Shown here in pieces: positions 1-11,999 of a stretch of DNA of 64,000 bases. Position 1 is the stretch's first letter; every line of letters begins with the position of its first letter. This DNA comes from Paragonimus westermani (lineage: Eukaryota; Platyhelminthes; Trematoda; Plagiorchiida; Troglotrematidae), in assembly GCA_008508345.1 (NCBI GenBank), contig QNGE01001704.1:85671-149670 (forward strand). Direction: 5' to 3'. A program made the translations under genes and the position numbers. A model generated the notes under the pieces. That model saw only the letters and a list, made by a program, of their open reading frames with translations, searched no databases and was not told the DNA's origin.

Positions 1-2701
1 TGAATACTTTGACTCAGCAAGTTGATTACAACAGATAAAGTAATCACCATCATCTTGAGTAACTGAAAGGAAAAATACAAAGCACTTCTATGTGTTAACA
101 TGATTGGTAGGCACATGTTTTGCACGAGTCTTCCCAGCGGAACAAATATGTAAGCCAGAATGCGATTTTCCTAATTTATCACACCTTACGCCATAAGGTT
201 ATCAACAAAAATACGCAGTTTTCAACAGTTCATGTTAACGACCGTCGCAGTTGAATGAACTCAAAAACCATCCACACAGTTTTAAAACAGCAAACTCAGC
301 AACACATGTATTCTATCCGTTTCCTCCTGGCCACCTTTAACGATTAGGTCAGATTTCTTACTCACTCGGTTACGCTTTCGACAAGCACAAGTTTTTTATA
401 CAAAACGTTGAGCAAACAAACAATTAGCGAGTTAAACCAGTACTAGGGCAACCTTTCTAATCGGTGCATCTCAGATCTGATGCTTCTGTAGATATTCTCT
501 GGTGCATTGTTCTGTCATACTGAGGAGGAACTGACTTGACACTATACCATCAACTTAAACAGATAGAGAACATGTTTAATTATGAAGAAAACTCTACTGT
601 CAGTTTATCGAAGAGTAGTTGGCTGTTATTTTAGTTATGTTTACATCTAGGTTAATGGCAGATCTTTGAGGTTCGTAATGACCACAAACGACAGATAGGT
701 CTACCCGGGGGCGGGGGAGCAAACGGGACCGACATCTTAATGACGCTGATGAGAATGTGATGATGAGTCCTACATCTCACATCTGTTATTCCCTTTGTAC
801 CTGGCAACTTAGCTAAACACCAACGAACTTAACAGAATATGTTACAGTTTCGGTATTCATTGTTGAGTCTACTCCCCCTATTTGACAACTAAGTCTAACC
901 TTGTTGCTAACCCGTAGGGCGATGAGTGAAGTTGAAAAACAACCAACTTTTTTCCCAGATGGAAACTATGTCTGAGTTGACTTATCGCCTAACATAACTG
1001 AAATCACCGTTTGTTGCACACAAAGTCAGAATCTATTAAGTTTATTCGGCATCAGTTTTCTGCGGGAAGATCATACACTTTGTGTAAGAAAAAATCATCT
1101 GCACAGAGATGTGTGTCATAGGTCACACTTGACAAGGCAATATTCTCTTTACTGTTTGCAATGTCCAGCTTGTAAGTAAACTAACAGATTCATTACACTT
1201 AAACAACATTGTCCCTGTTCGTACATGTTGCACCTTTACTGACGCACACTGACTGAGTAACCGCTTACCTAGAATGGGTTAAACAGTTTGATGTTGTTCT
1301 GATCATTTGGGTCAGTAGCGTTCACGTCATCCTAGATGAATAACGGTAATATGTCCGATCAATATTTCTCATCCAACATTACATGTGAGCCTTTATTCGT
1401 TTGTCCCATACAACACAATCCCATCAAAATTAGTATGCTGACCAACAAACACCGGTTGACGATCAGCTGGGTTGCGGAAGGTAGACAAGTCGCGATGAGT
1501 GTTCGCCTTATGCAAACTGTTCGTGAGTCAGTCCACAGACGAATCACAATCCGATGAGTTAGAAGGAGCGAAATAGGGCTCTTTTTGACACACTCAACAA
1601 TGTGACCTAAAACTATTCGAATAACCCCATGAGTACATTAGAAGCAAAACGTGTTTTGGCGAACAGTCTGTTTTCAGTTGTTATTCCTCATCGGACCAGT
1701 TACATAACGCGTTATATCATCGCCATTGTCAAGCGACCCACATCAAAGGCAATTAGTCCCGTAATTACGTCGCGCGGTTGAAAAATTAACTTCCGGAGAT
1801 GTCAAGTTGGTAATGGGGGGAGGTCATGGTTTATTCTTCCACATGCAGGCTATGTTGATCGCACAACCACTTGCCTTTCTCAGAGGATATGTGAGCATCT
1901 CTCGCACATGGCTGACTAAGGGCCAGATGAAATACATTTCGAGTGTAATTCTGGTGCCATCTGTTCACTCAGGACATCAAGTCTCATCGTAAGTGGCTTT
2001 CCAGCCTATTTACCGCTTGCTCAGTCCTCAATCCAGAGTCTGGCCGCCGTGAAAGCGATCGGAATTTGGTTTTGCACTCAGTTGAAATTCGCTCAGGCCT
2101 TACGATTAACATGGTCCCCGGTTATCCAGCTGACACTTCCGGAAGTTAAAATGATTTCCTTAAAAAACATTTACTTCGACTAGAAAAATGCTGATACGTT
2201 TGAAGTCGGGTGAACCTCGGATGAATGAACGTCCACGGGAGAGTTCGAACTGGGCGTCAAACGAAGTTCAGTAAGTTACCAAAAAACCATAGAAATTTAG
2301 TCACCTTAGGCAAGTGATTACTCAGCCAGTGTGCGTGTGACTGAGGAGAATATTGTTTGTACAAAATGGTTTTGTCAAATCCATGCGTGTAGGTAACTGT
2401 AAACCATTCTGTTTACCTATCCGTCTGAGGGTGTATACACCGCAGGTGACTGTCAAAGACCTGAGATCAGAGCAGTTACTGTATTAATTAGCTAGACAAT
2501 AATCGGTAGGTTTCGCTGTTTTTTTTCACACGAAGTGTCAGGTATAACCATCTATCGCAATGGACAGGTTTTTACTGCAGATGAACGAAATCGAGATACC
2601 TTGTCATAATGCATTACATGCCCTGTGGAATACCGGACAAAGAACCTGAAAACCAGGCAGCTATATTCATACTAGAGCTAATTCGTGTTTTTGATCCACA
2701 C
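1..2701. other. No recognisable gene or element
   Basis: I see no gene, domain or structured repeat here. Open frames on both strands are under 75 codons, do not resemble known families and lack convincing flanking splice signals. A G-rich run lies near 704-718. The sequence has the ordinary AT-leaning composition of the window and is best read as intergenic or intronic background, probably including repeats too old to recognise by eye. Confidence 0.5.
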
Positions 2702-3184
2702 ACGGTTGGCGACAGCCGATTCGGATTAGCCTGTCACAGTGACCGAGGCCAAAGGACGCCTGCGCTTAGCCATCACTGCAATTGGCTTGCGCTGCACCAA
2801 TTGCAGTTCCACCAACACACCACATATCCAGTGTAAACCCGAAGGAATAAGACCGGGAGGTGTGCCAGTGGGGCCTTTGTGTCCAGCCGGCCAATGCTGG
2901 TTAGCCACTTGATTGGCTACTAAGGAAAGGAAACCCCTATCTCTCGGAAACTAAGCAGAGAGAGGCTATAATGACGAGATCAACACTGAGAACAAAGATT
3001 TGTGAAGTGTAATACAAGAAGCATTGCAGTATGGGAGTGCAGGTTAGTGCATCCCAAGGAAGATAGGGTTGAAAAAGAGAATTCTCATTGGACTATGAAA
3101 AGCCAGGCAGATCATTCATCATACAACACACCAACAAATCCGAAGAAAGGAATGTATAGAAGACCACAGATGCTCAAGTTTGTG
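2702..3184. repeat. Dispersed repeat R1, copy 1
   Basis: This roughly 480-bp unit is repeated near-identically at 38451-38931 in the same orientation. Both begin with ACGGTTGGCG and end near a CTCARGTTT motif. By eye they agree at about nine bases in ten, with a few short indels. On the minus strand both copies keep the same 60-codon open frame (2726-2908 here); the two peptides differ at 7 of 60 positions. R1 has no recognisable domain. Copy 2 sits just downstream of a LINE reverse transcriptase ORF, so R1 could be the 3' untranslated tail of that LINE family, with this copy a strongly 5'-truncated insertion. It could equally be an independent non-autonomous repeat. Confidence 0.85.
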
Positions 3185-3189
3185 ACGTT

Positions 3190-5040
3190 TTGATCCGCAG
3201 CTACTGTCGGTGGACGTAAGTCTACCTTCTAGACGGAATCAGTTGTTCGCGTTAACAAAATTGGTGCGAATCTTCAGCGTTGTAAGATGGCTGACACATT
3301 TGTTATGCTGATTACAGGCATCCATATCTGGAAAACTGGAAGTAGCTTAAACAGTTGGAAGGGCAAAAATTAACTTGCGTTTTCAGAAGAGCTACAGAAT
3401 ATGCCATCACTTAGAGCACATCTGTCCACTTTCAATCAAGCGGTTGTGAGCAGGAGCGAAAAGGAATTCCAACCCAAGTAGAACTGCGCATCTGAGTTAC
3501 CAAAAAATCTGATGGGATCCGCATTGTATAGGTTTCAAAAGATCAGCAGATTATGGATGAGCAATACCACGACGATACTGATTAACACTTAGATGTGGAA
3601 GGGCAATGTCTCAGTTGCGTTTTGACACCAATCGTTCGTTATTGCAAGGCATGGCCCAGGACGACTATAAGCCTATGTGAACCGTACGACTTGGTAACAG
3701 GTATTCATTTCCTAACAGATTATGACTCAAGCCGACTGATGCACAGTACGGCTGACTTGGTGTTGAGGTCCCGTTTGGGTATTTATCAATCTGCTCGACT
3801 AAGTTGCTAACTATTAAAATGGACCAGTCATAGTTTTGTCTGAAACAGAGGTTATGAACAAAGGTGTGTGGGTTGCACAGTATTCTGACAGTGAGCTCGC
3901 ACACACTGAACGTTACTCACGTTTGGTCGTATCTTTGGTATTCATGTAGACTTTTTCGAAAGAGCAATTGATTCACGTGTAAAACCCGAAATTCGCTCTT
4001 GGTACGTGTTCTCTTTCCTATTTGGAACTCGACTCCTGTACTTGTGAGGCATGGGTGTTAACCATTTCACCAAGTACGCAATTAAAATAGGCGAGCAGCT
4101 GTGTGTGGTAGTGTTCAACCACAACAAAAATCGGATAAGGAAATCGTTGATGACACTTACGAAGTGAAATGGCGTAACCAAATACGGCTTGATCACGATG
4201 GTTTTGAGTAGCCGGATTATCTAACTGGTCGAGTGTAACCAAACGACTTGCTAGAAAATAACGACAGGACATCGGACAATTGACGTGTATCCATCTACAC
4301 TTTCGATTAGGCAATTTGGACAACAAACCTAGCCTAACTTAAGTGGTACTGTGGTTGGTTTCGAACCAGCTACATTGGTAGAAACTCATTGTGTTCACTG
4401 GTTTGTAATGGTTAATATGAATTGCATTTCATTCATAAGTGATCACAACGCTCACATTCTGACAAACTTTTCAGTTAGCTGCGTATGTAAAGAAGCACTA
4501 GACTCGAGTTTTGCTCTCGATGCGGCTCGACAGTAGTCAACATTTTTGCACAAGTATGATGTCCACTAAAGCCGGGAAGTTTTTCACTATGGGATTACCG
4601 GTAAGAAATAGACGAGTTGTTCATTACAAACTGAATATTATTCAGACCTCATTACAGATTTCCACTCAAGTTTCGTTTGTACAAAAGAGGCTAGGTGGAA
4701 TGTATGCGGAAACTCGAAAGTTGTTACCATATGTGCGTGGTGTTCATAACACAACAACTCACGCGTCGGCTAGTAAACATTGTTAACGAGATTAATTAAA
4801 TTTATGAAGTACTAGTTGTGGAAGCACCGATTGTTTATAAGTTATTGTGTTTCCTCTCCAGGTGATCAGATAAAATGACGGTTACTCACGAGCGGATGTC
4901 ACATGTGACAACTGTTATGCGCCTACCGTGGGATTAATGATCCAGTGGCCACCCCGGTTTTGGCGTAACCGTGTGAAGCGGAGTTCTAACGTAGGCCGTG
5001 ACAAAGATACGCACCAGTGACAAGCTCAAACAGAAAGGAA
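3190..5040. other. No recognisable gene
   Basis: I find no supported gene. A minus-strand open frame at 4018-4326 (102 codons) resembles nothing known to me. A short phrase (TGGAAGGGCAA, then TTGCGTTTT) recurs about 240 bp apart near 3355 and 3596, hinting at an old tandem duplication. A tRNA B-box-like phrase occurs near 4359. Confidence 0.45.
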
Positions 5041-5074
5041 ACTTCAATCACACCTTTCTTTTCAAAACAGGTCG

Positions 5075-5360
5075 TTCGAAAGGTATATCTGAATGCGAAA
5101 GGTGTGGCCAAGTGTTCAATTACAATCGGATTATCTATAGGTAGCTTCAGTACACGTTCTATAAATACCTAACAGGATCATTCAGGAATGCTGAAAGAAA
5201 GACGAAAAGTTATAACCCACTCTCTACTACACATATGGGTTACAAATTTGGCCGGTGGACAAAACCTTGACACAGTACAACGATACTTCAGTTTGATGTT
5301 TCCTTTCAGAGAGGAAAGTTTATGTAAATGCGAATGTTGCGACTAAACATGAGTGTTGTT
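5075..5360 (+). repeat. Fragments of the SINE 3' tail
   Basis: Two short stretches (about 5075-5120 and 5300-5360) resemble the 3' part of the SINE at 25978-26209. They share the phrase around TTTCGAAAG and the downstream words CTGAATGCGAA, or AATGCGAATGTTGCGA. Neither keeps the tRNA-like head or the ribozyme core. I read them as old, truncated SINE copies. Confidence 0.35.
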
Positions 5361-5399
5361 CAGGTGGTAGCAACCTAGTTTCCAACTATTTCTCAGCAA

Positions 5400-8370
5400 A
5401 ATCCCAGTGATTTCCATGCCCGTAGATAAATCACTAAACATCTTGTGCTGTATACTCATTGTGGTTACCCTTTACAAACCCCAAACCTTAATGGTTTTGT
5501 TAATCAATTCATGGTAGGCTTAGTCCCGTTGTTTATATGAAAGATCAGTTTGAACTGCATCTGTTCTGACGTGTTCAGGGACCCCTTTCAAACAAGCGGT
5601 AATTGTGGTTGTTGTGTTAGCGATTTGGAAAGTAATCAGGTATATTCTGTCTACCTTGGTTCGACACAAAACAAACACAAGCTACCTCACTTAGTCTGTA
5701 TTAGTTGACCGGCATCTCATTACACACGAACAGTTTGACGCAGGATACCATCGAATATTTAGTGGTTCGGCCAAATCTGTCTAGTTCATCAGCTCTGTTG
5801 AAGATCATCTAATTTAGGGTATTCACAACACCGACCAATCAGAGACAAGCTACATTATTTTTAATAGTGCTTTCTACAGTCGAAACTACACAATGCAATC
5901 AATCCTGTTTCTCTCCGAGTAAGTATGTTTTAGCAACAGGGAATACGATTCGGTAGACACTCAAATGATCCCGTAGCCTGACTTTAGGGTATTACGACTC
6001 AGCATAATCCAGTTCAATGATGAAATCAGCATTTGGTTATTTAGTGTGTATATACTGTGGACAACAATCAGTTCAGTTTTATGTGGTGATCACATCGCAC
6101 TCGATCAGATCACACATCCATTCAAAACTGTCATAGCATCCTAAACCAAGATAAAGGAATTTAAGCAATCTACCGGTTGGAATAAATGATTATCGGCATT
6201 GCCGTAAACTTAACGCATTGTGGTTACCGTAGCTTCACTGTAATCGGAAGGGGTCTAATTTATTGGTCTGATGACACTAAAGTGAACACCCATCTACCCC
6301 ACTGGCCTAATGCAAGTGTATCGCTGAATAGCTGGCTTTTAGCATTATCTAAACAAAACTGTACATGAATCAGATTTGCAATAACTTGTACGGTTGTCAC
6401 AACCACACCTATTTTCTGCGGCTGAGTATAATAACACAATCGCGTGGACATTTATGACAGAGGACCATAGTGAATTGTAACTTTTTATCCAAATGTGCAG
6501 TATGAATTTTTTTAACTTGGAGCTCGTGGATTGATTAAACGATTGTTTGTAGATTCGATGACATTTTAATGCTCGGGAATAACTATTTTTCATGCAAGTT
6601 GAACCACTTATCAGACTGGATCGAGTAGCCCCTAGTTTTCACCTTTTGTTTATTGGATGTTCGAACACCGTGAGAGAAACTAAACCTGTCATTGGTAATG
6701 TAATGCAAACCATAAAACTGATAAAGTCCCATCTCAAAGACATTGTCAGTCGAAATCATACCCGATTAGCGTGCTTGTCCTAGCCTGAGGTTGAGCAATC
6801 TGACAAAAACCACCCGACATGTAACCTCGAATGTTATATGGTGTTAAACATACGTCACACAAGCGACTGAGTATTTCGCAGGCCCCAGAGAAAGCACTAG
6901 AGAATAGTATGATTGTGGTTACGCAAGTTGTCTATTCTGTCATCACATACCTAATTGCGGACGCAATCAGTCAGCCTGAAATCTTTTGACTAACTGTTAC
7001 GTATTCACTACCAAACAATACATGTATTGGACAGTCGCTAATTAACCAACTTACCAACTCCTGAAATATAGCTTGCGCATATGAATTTTGATAGGGTGGT
7101 AACCAAACTGATTGAACCCGCTGATCACTTTATCGCGGACTCCTACAGCAATATCTCTCCCCGTAAAAACCTCCCCGTACATCACGCATTCAGTTTTGTA
7201 TGAAATGATGTGATTTCTAGAGAAGGTGCACGACTACTTGTGGTCAACACCTACACAACGATCGCTATGTGATTAGGATAGGAATACTGAACATTTCATA
7301 GAACTTACACCCCTCCTGGTTGATCGACTTTCCAATTGGCTGAGAGATGTACCTTCAGGACATAACGGTTGACATTACATCACAAAAGTACTTTAAAATG
7401 TAAATCATTGTGTCCTCCTTATTCAGATTACATTGTCAAGAAGAAGGTCTATGCGGGATGCTAACATGTATGTTTTCTCTTACCAGTCACTAACCAAAAA
7501 CACTGTGTATATAAATCTGCCAGAACACATGACAATAACTGTTAAACGAGATGTATGGGATACCAGAAGACCGCTTTCGGATGAGACATTAATACTGTCA
7601 AGACCTGGCTAATTTCGAAGACAATATAGTGCACTGATATAGAATATCCCATACAAGAAAAATTATAAATTATGAGGATCTATTTCCGCTCAATCTAATC
7701 CCAGCGTTATTCTCTGGTTAATTCAAGAAAACGGCTTTTTCGGTTATAGAGAAAAATTCAACTGCACACTGAATTTTTCGTTTTTAGACAGGTCAGCAAT
7801 GTAGCAACATACAGCCCGATTGGTAGAGTTTTTGTAACCTAATTTTGTCGAATTAAACAAAACAGACTTAACCACTTTTTGGGTGACTTGTTTGAATAAT
7901 CTTTTTATCGAAGAAGTATGCAATCTTTACATCTGTGCTTATAGTCTTTCGCACGATCGAGTCTGGAAAACGTCTACTGCTTTTTCATCGTTTTTTCTCT
8001 AAGACCCTTCACCTGGAACACTACGACATGTCCGCGTGAGATAATTATATTCTCAGTTTCTACTCTGTGTGGCCGTAACTTCTAACCGTGGTCTTAACGC
8101 TACAGTGGAGCTAGAAACGGTTTATATCGCAAACTATCTGTACTGGACTGGAATATCTTTATGGAATAATACTCTAAATGTATGTATTTGTCTATGGTAA
8201 ACAGAAACGGACGAGACCCATAGTTTACTCAATGTCAGATCATTATTCAGCAGAGAATTGGTGAATAGTTTTACTTGCCCTAAGCTTCTGAACCCGACGC
8301 ATCATGCTACCGACTTGTATCTACTACTTTCATCCCGATAAGTCAGTCTTACAAATGCCAGTTTCAATTC
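5400..8370. other. No recognisable gene
   Basis: No element or gene is recognisable. Open frames are short and uninformative. This could be intron sequence if the candidate exon at 8400 is real, but nothing here demonstrates that. Confidence 0.45.
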
Positions 8371-8399
8371 ACCCACCTTATCTAACATTTAGTTTACAG

Positions 8400-8492
8400 C
8401 TATAATGGCATATACACTGGTACAACTGATCCATATCAACATCAGCCGATGACGACATCCTCCAGACCAAGCAGCTACGTGAACAACTAGAC
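8400..8492 (+). CDS. Candidate terminal exon, unidentified protein
   Basis: A consensus 3' splice site precedes this stretch: a branch-like ATCTAAC, a T-rich tract and TTTACAG end at about 8399. Reading on from it, one frame is open for about 30 codons and ends in TAG. The encoded peptide is rich in Tyr, Thr, Gln, Pro and Ser (it contains DPYQHQPMTTSS). About 350 bp further on, a canonical AATAAA lies at about 8841 and is followed by a GT-rich stretch, a plausible polyadenylation site. I do not recognise the protein. Thirty open codons are easily obtained by chance, so the case rests on the combination of acceptor, stop and polyadenylation signal. No upstream exon was identified. Confidence 0.28.
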
Positions 8493-8840
8493 AATTGGCT
8501 ACCTGGATCTAGCAGACGGCAACCATCGACCAGTCAGCTTCTTCATTGGTTGTCTGCTGACACCAGCTTCAAAGTTTCGGAGCCCTGATGTGCCACTGTG
8601 TCGTTTTACCTGTCTTCGTTCATTAGGCTAGATCGTTGTTGTCATACCGTAAGTGAGGGACGCGATATAAAACGTAGGTTGCCACTTTCCTGCTATCTTG
8701 TTACATTCTGCGACTGCAACATTATCAGTCAGCAAACGATAGTTGTGATTGAAATATTAACGCCATGTAAGATATGGTTAAGTGATCACAAATTCAGCCG
8801 TCTCTTATGGTATTCGTCTTGAAATCTACATATCACCACA

Positions 8841-8875
8841 ATAAACTTTATTGCACGTTGTGTATGTAATATTTC
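8841..8875 (+). promoter_or_regulatory. Possible polyadenylation signal
   Basis: AATAAA at about 8841 is followed within 20 bp by a GT-rich segment (ACGTTGTGTATGT). It would serve the candidate terminal exon at 8400-8492. In a 64 kb AT-leaning window this hexamer also occurs by chance. Confidence 0.25.
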
Positions 8876-10873
8876 ATATCATGGCTGTTTGATTAGGTTC
8901 AGTAAACCACAGAAGCCAATAGCATGCACATATAATACTAATATACTGACATTCATCTGCTAACGTATCTCACCTGTTCTTGGATTGAGCATTGTATCAG
9001 TGACCTTTGCAGTTGGGTGAATTTCCAGACCATTCATTGTTTATGTTTGAGGAGAGTTGAATTACAATAGCGAACAAACACAGGTAATTCTGGCACCCAG
9101 ACTAATCACAGGTCATGTGGGGTGATGCGGTCTGGTGCTTAAATAAATGTGATACTTCACGCTCGTGCGCTCTGAGAAGTCTGAGACAAGCTGATCATTG
9201 TCAAGATAGCCACACTAAACAGAATATTTAACTACGCATCGATCGGACCATAAAATTCACGAATGTTTCTCGCGTTCTCACACTCACACACACACATTCG
9301 GCAGACAGCCATCACGACGTCACAGGGGTTGGCGTGATGGCCACGCTCAGGCCAGGTTCTACGGGCGAAGATAAGAGGTGGGGGATAAATCGAACCAGAT
9401 TATGCGATACTAAGGCTTAATTTGGTGAGAACGTTTCTCAGATCCGATTGGCTGATTAGTCCGTGTTTATCGCGTGCGGCATCTGCAAATCGCACGACCG
9501 TTAAACGAAATTGGCCAATCAAAATACCACGCTTGGCACCGGGTAGACTTGTGGTACGAACTAACTGACCATGTGCGTGCGTGAGAGCTGGTTCCAGTGT
9601 ATGCGCACCTTGTGTGAGAAATTCGCTCGGTACCGGTGACGGTGTGCACGCGATGAGGAATTATGAGGATTGCCCGTTAACGACCGGTGGACAAATCGGA
9701 CAAGCGTTCCATCATGTCTGTCTCGTTCTTGGATGTCACCGAACAATCGTTTCTAAACGGGCTCACGCGGATTTGATACCGAAACTAACTAGGACCCCGA
9801 CTACAAATCAACAGTCAGCTTAACCCAGTAACTAGCCGAAGTCCAAACTGCAGCCTATTATCAAATATGGTGCCTCAAGTAACGAAATGTTGAAAGAACG
9901 TTCTTGTCATTGACTGGCAACCATTGTTAAGCTGAAGATCGTAGGGAGGAAATGCATAAAGTACAACATTTCGCTCCAGCACATTTTCTTGGGTCTTGCT
10001 AGGTACACAATGTGCTTACGTGTGCCGTTTCAACGTTACCTCTGGAACTAACTAACAAGATCACACACACACCAATGCACGTGAGTTATGAAAGTAATTG
10101 TGCACTGATCAGCAAGTGTTTCTACACAAAAAAAGCGTACCAATTGAATGTTGCTACTGTTTTCGAAAATCGGAGGCGCTGATAAGTTGTATTGCATAAC
10201 ATGTTTAACTGCTTTCTGCTGATGTACATGAGATCGCTATATCAACAGTTGAGGATGGCGACTCATTGTGGCGTTGTCTTCTCGGATAGCACATTATGGA
10301 CTGAAGCTAGATCACTGTCGCTGTCAGGACCAAGTCATCATCCCGTAGCTTGTCTATGTGTCCACCCTTAGCGACCGACGCCACCTCACCGGTCAAAAGA
10401 CTAGCAGAACGGTTCATGAGTTTATACTGCACACGGTTAAATGCGCTTTCTTCTGATCTATTGACCGCAGATTGACAGAGAGATGAACATTTCGAGTTGT
10501 CAGTCATTGTGTTTGCTAGAAATATTACCCGTTTCCCACTGTTTCTCACTTGCAACGTGCGTCACTGTTGTCCACACGTCAGACTCAACAATAAGCTGCC
10601 TTCAGTGGTGGCATTAACACGTGGTGAACAGTTGGACTGGATAGTGCTAAGGTCCCACAGTTACTGTGAAATGTGATCTAAGCAATTTGCTAATGTCACA
10701 ACCTCTGTAACGGAACCGAATATAGATATTCAAGTTTTGAACGGTATCAACAGTTTTCACTTGCTGGGTGTTTTTCAAACAAAAACCGATGGATAACCAA
10801 TTCGTTTGACACATCATCATGAACGACTTTTTCACGAACAGGTTTTCTGTATGTTTTCTCTTTGCTTGTCACG

Positions 10874-10874
10874 N
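10874..10874. other. Ambiguous base N
   Basis: A single undetermined base. It may mark a scaffold join or a low-quality call. Confidence 0.95.
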
Positions 10875-11189
10875 ACACAAGAAGAGAGACAATCAGTAAA
10901 CTAAGCACAACTGAAAGTACACATTTTTCTACTTAATGTGACCTTCAGTTGTACATGAATTGTACATGAAAGTGTAAACTAAAATATGTTGAATCGGCTT
11001 CTGTGTAAAATACGACAATCAGAGTTTGGTGTGAGGAAATCAAACAGAAATGGACTACTTTTTGTGACGTTGCTGAAACCTTGTAGACTTGTGTAGGCAC
11101 GTACCATTTGAGTCCTCAACCGATTATACATGATCCAGGAACTGCAGAAGTACATCTTATAGCTTGAAAATGATTTCTTTTCTCACCAA

Positions 11190-11290
11190 CCTTTTCTTTC
11201 CATCAGTATCATCATCGTCAGCAGCAGCAACACAATCATCTGCGAGGACAACACCAACAACACTGTTGCTACTAATACCAACTGAAATGA
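11190..11290 (+). repeat. CAG/CAA/ATC trinucleotide-rich stretch
   Basis: This stretch is rich in ATC, CAG, CAA and ACA triplets. It follows a strong polypyrimidine tract ending in CATCAG at about 11215, so it can be read as an exon start (one frame gives His/Gln-rich codons and a stop after about 22). All three frames are open for a while, so I prefer a low-complexity repeat. Confidence 0.4.
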
Positions 11291-11297
11291 TCAGTGA

Positions 11298-11635
11298 TGA
11301 GTAGTAGGGGATATTGGTTTTCACATAAACTGAACATCACACACAGTTGATCACAGGTATCACATTCCCGTAGACTTACCAGTCGGTTCCTTTCGAAAAG
11401 AACCACTAGATTCGAGTTTCGCTTTTGGTAGGGTCGTCAGTAGTGCATACTCTTGCCACGGCCAGGACTAAAACTCTAAGCACTCTCTCATGAAACAACC
11501 GTGTTGACCACTGCACTGCTGTCCTCACATTAAGCACGACTGAATTATCATATGTGATCGCTCGGTCTCATTCGCTTGTGAGTAATGCCCGATTGTCGTT
11601 CAGTCTATATAAAAACGAAAATCCCCTACTACTCA
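11298..11635. repeat. 15-bp perfect inverted termini bracketing a SINE
   Basis: TGAGTAGTAGGGGAT at 11298-11312 recurs perfectly inverted at 11621-11635, and similarity continues weakly inward for about another 18 bp. The 338-bp unit so delimited contains the minus-strand SINE copy. This resembles a foldback or MITE-like unit that captured, or was invaded by, a SINE. No clear target-site duplication is visible. Confidence 0.5.
11388..11600 (-). mobile_element. tRNA-derived SINE with degraded hammerhead motif
   Basis: Read on the minus strand, this matches the SINE at 25978-26209: the GTCGTGC head, the tRNA-like CAGTGGT A-box region, a decayed B box, then GCACTACTGACGA, GCGAAAC and TCTAGTG. 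The hammerhead core (minus strand, 11446-11403) keeps CTGACGA and GAAA. Helix II has mutated, and the cleavage triplet reads ATC instead of GTC. Together with the plus-strand copy at 11765-11973 it makes a large inverted repeat. Confidence 0.8.
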
Positions 11636-11764
11636 CAAATAATCAGCATGTTGCCAAACAAGTTAATGATTTCTGTGATTCCAACTTGAAAAGAAGCCCT
11701 AGTCGACGGGTCGTCGATTGGAGTTAACAGGACCGTTATTGTGTCTTCTCTCAAGAAGATCGGG

Positions 11765-11973
11765 CAACCTGGTCATTGCTAAGAGGCGAGAGTGGTTAAG
11801 CGTTCACATACGATCATTCAGTCGTGCTTAATGTGAGGACAGTGGTGCAGTGGTCGGCACGGTTGTTGTATGAAAGAGTGCTTGGAGTTTTATTGCTGAC
11901 CGTGGCAAGAGTATGCACTACTGACGATCCCTAACAAGAGCGAAACTCGAGTCTAGTCCTTCTTTTGAAAGGA
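11765..11973 (+). mobile_element. tRNA-derived SINE with degraded hammerhead motif (inverted partner)
   Basis: This plus-strand SINE copy is inverted relative to the one at 11388-11600. It has a 5' extension beyond the 26-kb copy (GAGTGGTTAAGCG, itself tRNA A-box-like), then TTCAGTCGTGC, the GTGCAGTGGT A-box region, a decayed B box and a hammerhead-like segment at 11915-11959. CTGACGA, GAAAC and the GTC cleavage triplet are present. Helix II, GCTCT/AGAGC in the best copy, is mismatched here. Confidence 0.8.
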
Positions 11974-11999
11974 TTTCATCAAAACGGCTGTCACCACAG

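Larger units (their letters stand above)
8900..11290. other. No recognisable gene; GC-richer patch at about 9.44-9.83 kb
   Basis: No gene found. The 9440-9830 stretch is richer in G, C and CpG than its surroundings and contains paired CCAATC/GATTGG-like words, as LTRs and promoters often do. I found no PPT, PBS or matching partner. A CA-rich patch lies near 9286-9298. At 10950-10972 the word TTGTACATGAA is directly repeated. Confidence 0.4.

Noticed and set aside
11216..11283. Terminal exon encoding a His/Gln-rich peptide
   Set aside because: The acceptor is good, but the sequence is trinucleotide-rich and open in all frames; listed only as low-complexity.
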